Below, one piece after another: positions 6,730-8,844 of a stretch of 8,844 bases of DNA (positions within the stretch are counted from its first letter, which is position 1; each line of letters starts with the position of its first letter). The notes under the pieces are model-generated. The model ran no database searches, was not told where the DNA came from, and saw only the letters and a program-made list of their open reading frames with translations. This stretch comes from Methanomicrobiales archaeon. Lineage in GTDB: Archaea; Halobacteriota; Methanomicrobia; Methanomicrobiales; Methanospirillaceae. A program made the translations under genes and the position numbers. Location of the stretch: the NCBI GenBank assembly GCA_012798365.1, contig JAAZNH010000342.1, positions 1-8,844 on the forward strand, read 5' to 3'.

Positions 6730-7698
6730 ATGAAACTGCTGTTCGAGCTCTCCGGTGAAAATCCGACGCTGCCGTTTTCGGAACTGGGATGTATCGGGAC
6801 CGTACTTGAACAGCGCCTGCAGGTTGCCGTCGTGGAATCCCCGGATCCCGGTGCAGCGCAGCGTCTTGCCATGACCCACGTGGTTTTAGAATACCTGGGC
6901 GAATGCGCACCGGATCTGGCGGAATTCAGGGCCATGCTTACCGACCTTGCCATCACCACCACGCAGCCGTTTGCCGGCCGGGCAAAGAAGGTGCATGGGG
7001 GGTGCCATGAACGCAACCCCTGCTCCCAGAAAGAGTTCGAGCGGATGATCGGGACCATGATCGATGGTCCGGTTTCCCTTGCCAGCCCCGAAGTGGAATA
7101 CCGCGCCATTCTCTCGGAAAACCGGTGCTATTTCGGCCGTGTGCTCTTCTCGTTCGAACGCGGTTCCTTTGATGCACGCAACCCGGGAAAACGGGACTTT
7201 TTCCATCCGGGCGTAATGATGCCGCGGATGGCGCGGACACTGGTCAATATCGCACGTGGTGATGCCGGCCAGATTTTACTTGACCCGTTCTGCGGCACCG
7301 GCGGCATCCTGCTCGAAGCTGAACTCCTTGACATGGTCCCGCTCGGCAGTGATTTTGATCCGCTCATGGTACTGGGGAGTACGAAAAACCTTTCCTCCTC
7401 ATCGCTGATGCTTGCTGACGCGACCCACCTCCCTGTTGCTGACCATTCAATCGATACGGTGGTTACCGATTTTCCCTACGGCCAGTCAGTCTGCATTAAA
7501 AAAACCGACACCATGGACCAGCTGTACCACGCATCGCTTGAAGAGATCCGCCGCGTCCTCAAACCCGGCCGCCGGGCAGTTGTTGTCACGCACCGGGACA
7601 TCTCACCCATTGCAGCAAACGTGATGACCATTCTTGAAAAGCACGAACAACGCGTGCATAAGAGTCTCACGCGGCGGGTTCTGGTGCTGGGCCACTGA
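6730..7698 (+). CDS. tRNA (guanine-N2)-methyltransferase, Trm-G10/TRM11 type
   Basis: A 322-residue, two-domain protein. The N-terminal half (about 1-145) fits a ferredoxin-like plus THUMP tRNA-binding module. The C-terminal half is a class I SAM-dependent methyltransferase of the UPF0020 family. It is marked by RDFFHPGVMMPRMARTLVN (155-173), SAM motif I DPFCGTGGILLEA (185-197), the acidic end of the next strand GSDFD (206-210), LADATHLPVAD (228-238) and the catalytic motif TDFPYG (246-251). In archaea this family makes m2G or m2,2G at tRNA position 10; length and motif order fit that group. The usual catalytic tetrad is D-P-P-Y, but here it is D-F-P-Y. The gene starts 63 bases after dnaJ. 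No strong ribosome binding site is visible, and the start agrees with the expected family N-terminus (MKLLFELSGENPTLPF). The exact target base is inferred from family only. Confidence 0.85.
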   Translation: MKLLFELSGENPTLPFSELGCIGTVLEQRLQVAVVESPDPGAAQRLAMTHVVLEYLGECAPDLAEFRAMLTDLAITTTQPFAGRAKKVHGGCHERNPCSQKEFERMIGTMIDGPVSLASPEVEYRAILSENRCYFGRVLFSFERGSFDARNPGKRDFFHPGVMMPRMARTLVNIARGDAGQILLDPFCGTGGILLEAELLDMVPLGSDFDPLMVLGSTKNLSSSSLMLADATHLPVADHSIDTVVTDFPYGQSVCIKKTDTMDQLYHASLEEIRRVLKPGRRAVVVTHRDISPIAANVMTILEKHEQRVHKSLTRRVLVLGH

Positions 7699-7703
7699 TC
7701 CGG

Positions 7704-7731
7704 CCCGGCTTCATCCCGGCTTCATCCCGGC
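7704..7731. repeat. 11-bp tandem repeat, about 2.5 copies
   Basis: The unit CCCGGCTTCAT occurs at 7704-7714 and 7715-7725, and its first six bases recur at 7726-7731. It lies in the 78-base gap between the methyltransferase stop and the TPR gene. It may be a replication-slippage product; no regulator is known to me that would bind it. Confidence 0.8.
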
Positions 7732-7735
7732 CAGT

Positions 7736-7746
7736 ATTCTTTATCC
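7736..7746 (+). promoter_or_regulatory. possible promoter of the TPR protein gene
   Basis: ATTCTTTATCC is the best A/T-rich element before the ATG at 7777. A start of transcription near 7768-7772 would leave a leader of only a few bases. No clear Shine-Dalgarno sequence precedes the ATG (only GGT four bases away), which agrees with a near-leaderless message. Confidence 0.35.
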
Positions 7747-7776
7747 TCTGCTCCTTCCAGATATGATCCGGTACTT

Positions 7777-8529
7777 ATGAGAACGCTCTTCCGATACCAG
7801 GGTATCCTGGGTTTTTTCCTTGTCCTGTTCCTCTTCACCATCCCCGCTGCAGCGTATTCCGCACAGGCTGTCCAGGACTACGAGAAAGGCAACTCCCTGA
7901 TCCTCTCCGGCAATTTTTCCGATGCGATCACCGCATATGATCGCGCCATTGCGCTGGAGCCCGGCTATTTCGAAGCCTACAATGGCAAAGCTGACGCCCT
8001 CAACCAGGATGGAGAATTTTCCGAAGCATTAAAAGAATCTTCCCGGTGCCTTGACCTGAACCCGGGATATGTCAAAGGCTGGATCAACCGGGGCCAGATC
8101 CTGTACAATATCGGGTATTACTACGAAGACATCCAGAAAAACCAGGAGAAAGCTGACGAATATTACCGGGAACAGCTCCTTGCCTTTGACCGTGCAGTCC
8201 AGCTGGAACCGGCCAATGCCGAAGCCTGGTTCAACAAGGGGTATGCCCTGGCCGGCATGAAACGCTATGACGAGGCCATCGCGGCTTTTGACAAAGTCGA
8301 ATCCCTTGACCCTGCGTACCCGAACCTTGCCCTGAGCCAGAAACAGGCCCGGGTCCTGCGCGATGCAGGAACGCCATCATATACCAACATCCTGCTGGTG
8401 GTTGCCGGGCTTCTTGTGCTTATTATCCTTGGCGGGCTTGCATGGTTATGGCATGCAGGTCGCAGCACGGCCGCGCCGGAGAAGTCAGCTGCCGAAAACC
8501 GCCAGGCCCGGCGCAAAAACGAACGATAA
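7777..8529 (+). CDS. exported TPR-repeat protein with C-terminal membrane anchor
   Basis: A 250-residue protein. The N-terminus is a signal sequence: basic MRTLFRYQ, a hydrophobic core (about 9-23) and PAAAYSA, with likely cleavage near residues 26-28. Four tetratricopeptide repeats follow: about 30-63 (ending AIALEPGY), 65-98 (CLDLNPGY), 99-147 (AVQLEPAN) and 148-181 (VESLDPAY). Each has the W/Y-G-A-P pattern. The third holds an insert of about 15 residues, YYYEDIQKNQEKADEYY. A single membrane helix (about 203-226) is followed by a basic tail ending RRKNER, which by the positive-inside rule stays in the cytoplasm. The TPR array would therefore sit outside the membrane, bound to partners unknown. 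Such anchored TPR proteins are frequent in Methanomicrobiales. No enzymatic domain is seen. Confidence 0.85.
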   Translation: MRTLFRYQGILGFFLVLFLFTIPAAAYSAQAVQDYEKGNSLILSGNFSDAITAYDRAIALEPGYFEAYNGKADALNQDGEFSEALKESSRCLDLNPGYVKGWINRGQILYNIGYYYEDIQKNQEKADEYYREQLLAFDRAVQLEPANAEAWFNKGYALAGMKRYDEAIAAFDKVESLDPAYPNLALSQKQARVLRDAGTPSYTNILLVVAGLLVLIILGGLAWLWHAGRSTAAPEKSAAENRQARRKNER

Positions 8530-8562
8530 CAAGGCCATCAGATACCATTTCAATACATCTTT

Positions 8563-8605
8563 AAAAAAAAAACGTATGTCACTATTCAGGCTCCCCCATA
8601 GTGAC
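8563..8605 (-). terminator. intrinsic-terminator-like hairpin plus T10, leftward
   Basis: Read on the minus strand: GTCACTAT, a 12-base loop, the complement ATAGTGAC, five bases, then ten T. The 8-bp stem is perfect. This is the layout of a bacterial-style intrinsic terminator and would stop transcripts coming from a minus-strand gene to the right of the window. On the plus strand the same stem has no T-run after it. Confidence 0.5.
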
Positions 8606-8684
8606 CGAGATCGTATGAACACTTCTGCCACGACATGACAGCCGGCCAGTGCCGCGATTGAAATTTCTTGCTCTGTTGAAATCA

Positions 8685-8694
8685 TTTTTTTTTT
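8685..8694 (+). terminator. T10 tract, possible end of the TPR transcript
   Basis: A run of ten T on the plus strand is the first good U-run after the TPR gene, giving a 3' untranslated stretch of about 155 bases that includes the 8578-8605 hairpin. Archaeal termination at such tracts needs no hairpin. Confidence 0.4.
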
Positions 8695-8708
8695 CCTGTT
8701 GACGTTCT

Positions 8709-8723
8709 CGGGGCTCCGCCCCG
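8709..8723. repeat. GC hairpin CGGGGC/GCCCCG
   Basis: CGGGGC (8709-8714) and GCCCCG (8718-8723) pair perfectly around TCC. The arms are followed directly by GTCACTAGGG. Compact GC hairpins of this kind are often multi-copy intergenic elements; copy number cannot be judged here. Confidence 0.6.
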
Positions 8724-8818
8724 TCACTAGGGCACCCCCGGTTGCGATAACGACGTACTACCAGTTTTGGGAATATTATTCATGAATGAGTATTCCTCTC
8801 ATTGAGGCCGCCGCGGGG

Positions 8819-8833
8819 ACAGCCGCAGGCTGT
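8819..8833. repeat. hairpin ACAGCC/GGCTGT
   Basis: ACAGCC (8819-8824) and GGCTGT (8828-8833) pair perfectly around GCA, eleven bases before the end of the window. Its mate sequences, if it is part of a larger repeat, lie outside the window. Confidence 0.6.
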
Positions 8834-8844
8834 GAAGAAGTAAA

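Larger units (their letters stand above)
8530..8844. other. right intergenic region, hairpin-rich, no supported gene
   Basis: After the TPR stop no reading frame on either strand looks like a protein. The region holds A10 (8563-8572), a perfect 8-bp inverted repeat (8578-8605), T10 (8685-8694), a 6-bp hairpin with three-base loop at 8709-8723, a dyad centred on ATTCATGAAT (8770-8796), and a 6-bp hairpin at 8819-8833. GTCACTA or its complement occurs three times (8578-8584, 8599-8605, 8723-8729). It may be a decayed repeat, the edge of a mobile element, or the end of convergent transcription units. Confidence 0.6.

Noticed and set aside
6719..6733. Four-codon frame overlapping the methyltransferase ATG
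   Set aside because: Too short to mean anything, with no ribosome binding site. The expected transcript start lies after its ATG.
8485..8727. Minus-strand frame of 80 codons overlapping the end of the TPR gene
   Set aside because: It crosses the terminator hairpin and the A10 and T10 tracts, overlaps the TPR coding end, and matches nothing recognisable.
1..8844. CRISPR arrays, transposase genes, tRNA or rRNA genes
   Set aside because: No regularly spaced direct repeats, no transposase motifs, and no tRNA T-arm and D-arm combination were found on either strand.

Overview
The window looks like a stretch of archaeal chromosome, most likely from a mesophilic methanogen of the Methanomicrobiales (Methanoregula-like; inference from the gene set, not tested by any search). 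Reasons: a box A element (TTTATATA) upstream of grpE, an archaeal-type GGTGA ribosome binding site, oligo-T terminators, a DUF4013 membrane protein, a Trm-G10/TRM11-type tRNA guanosine methyltransferase and a TPR protein with an N-terminal signal and a C-terminal membrane anchor. The DnaK/DnaJ/GrpE set is bacterial in family origin, and many mesophilic archaea are known to have acquired it by transfer.

Layout. Positions 1-559 hold no convincing protein gene. The left part contains nested inverted repeats (86-194) followed by T-tracts, which could be a structured RNA, and then a T6A13 tract. On the minus strand follow a six-segment (approximate) membrane protein of the DUF4013 family (560-1216) and a complete bifunctional purH (1360-2844). 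The gap 2845-3120 is the divergent promoter region for purH and the chaperone operon. On the plus strand grpE (3121-3645), dnaK (3660-5525) and dnaJ (5518-6666) form a tight operon. Then come a THUMP-domain tRNA methyltransferase (6730-7698) and a secreted, membrane-anchored TPR protein (7777-8529), each with its own promoter-like element. The last 315 bases hold no supported gene but are dense in hairpins and homopolymer tracts, including an intrinsic-terminator-like structure that points leftwards.

How the genes work together. GrpE, DnaK and DnaJ form one ATP-driven folding machine: DnaJ delivers clients and stimulates ATP hydrolysis, DnaK binds and releases them, GrpE exchanges the nucleotide. 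PurH carries out the last two steps to IMP. The methyltransferase modifies tRNA. These are housekeeping functions with no obvious functional link between the groups.

I do not see a CRISPR array, a phage or defence system, a transposase or a toxin-antitoxin pair. The coding part is ordinary. The regions worth a second look are non-coding: the structured left end, and the hairpin-rich right end, which may be a repetitive or mobile-element edge.
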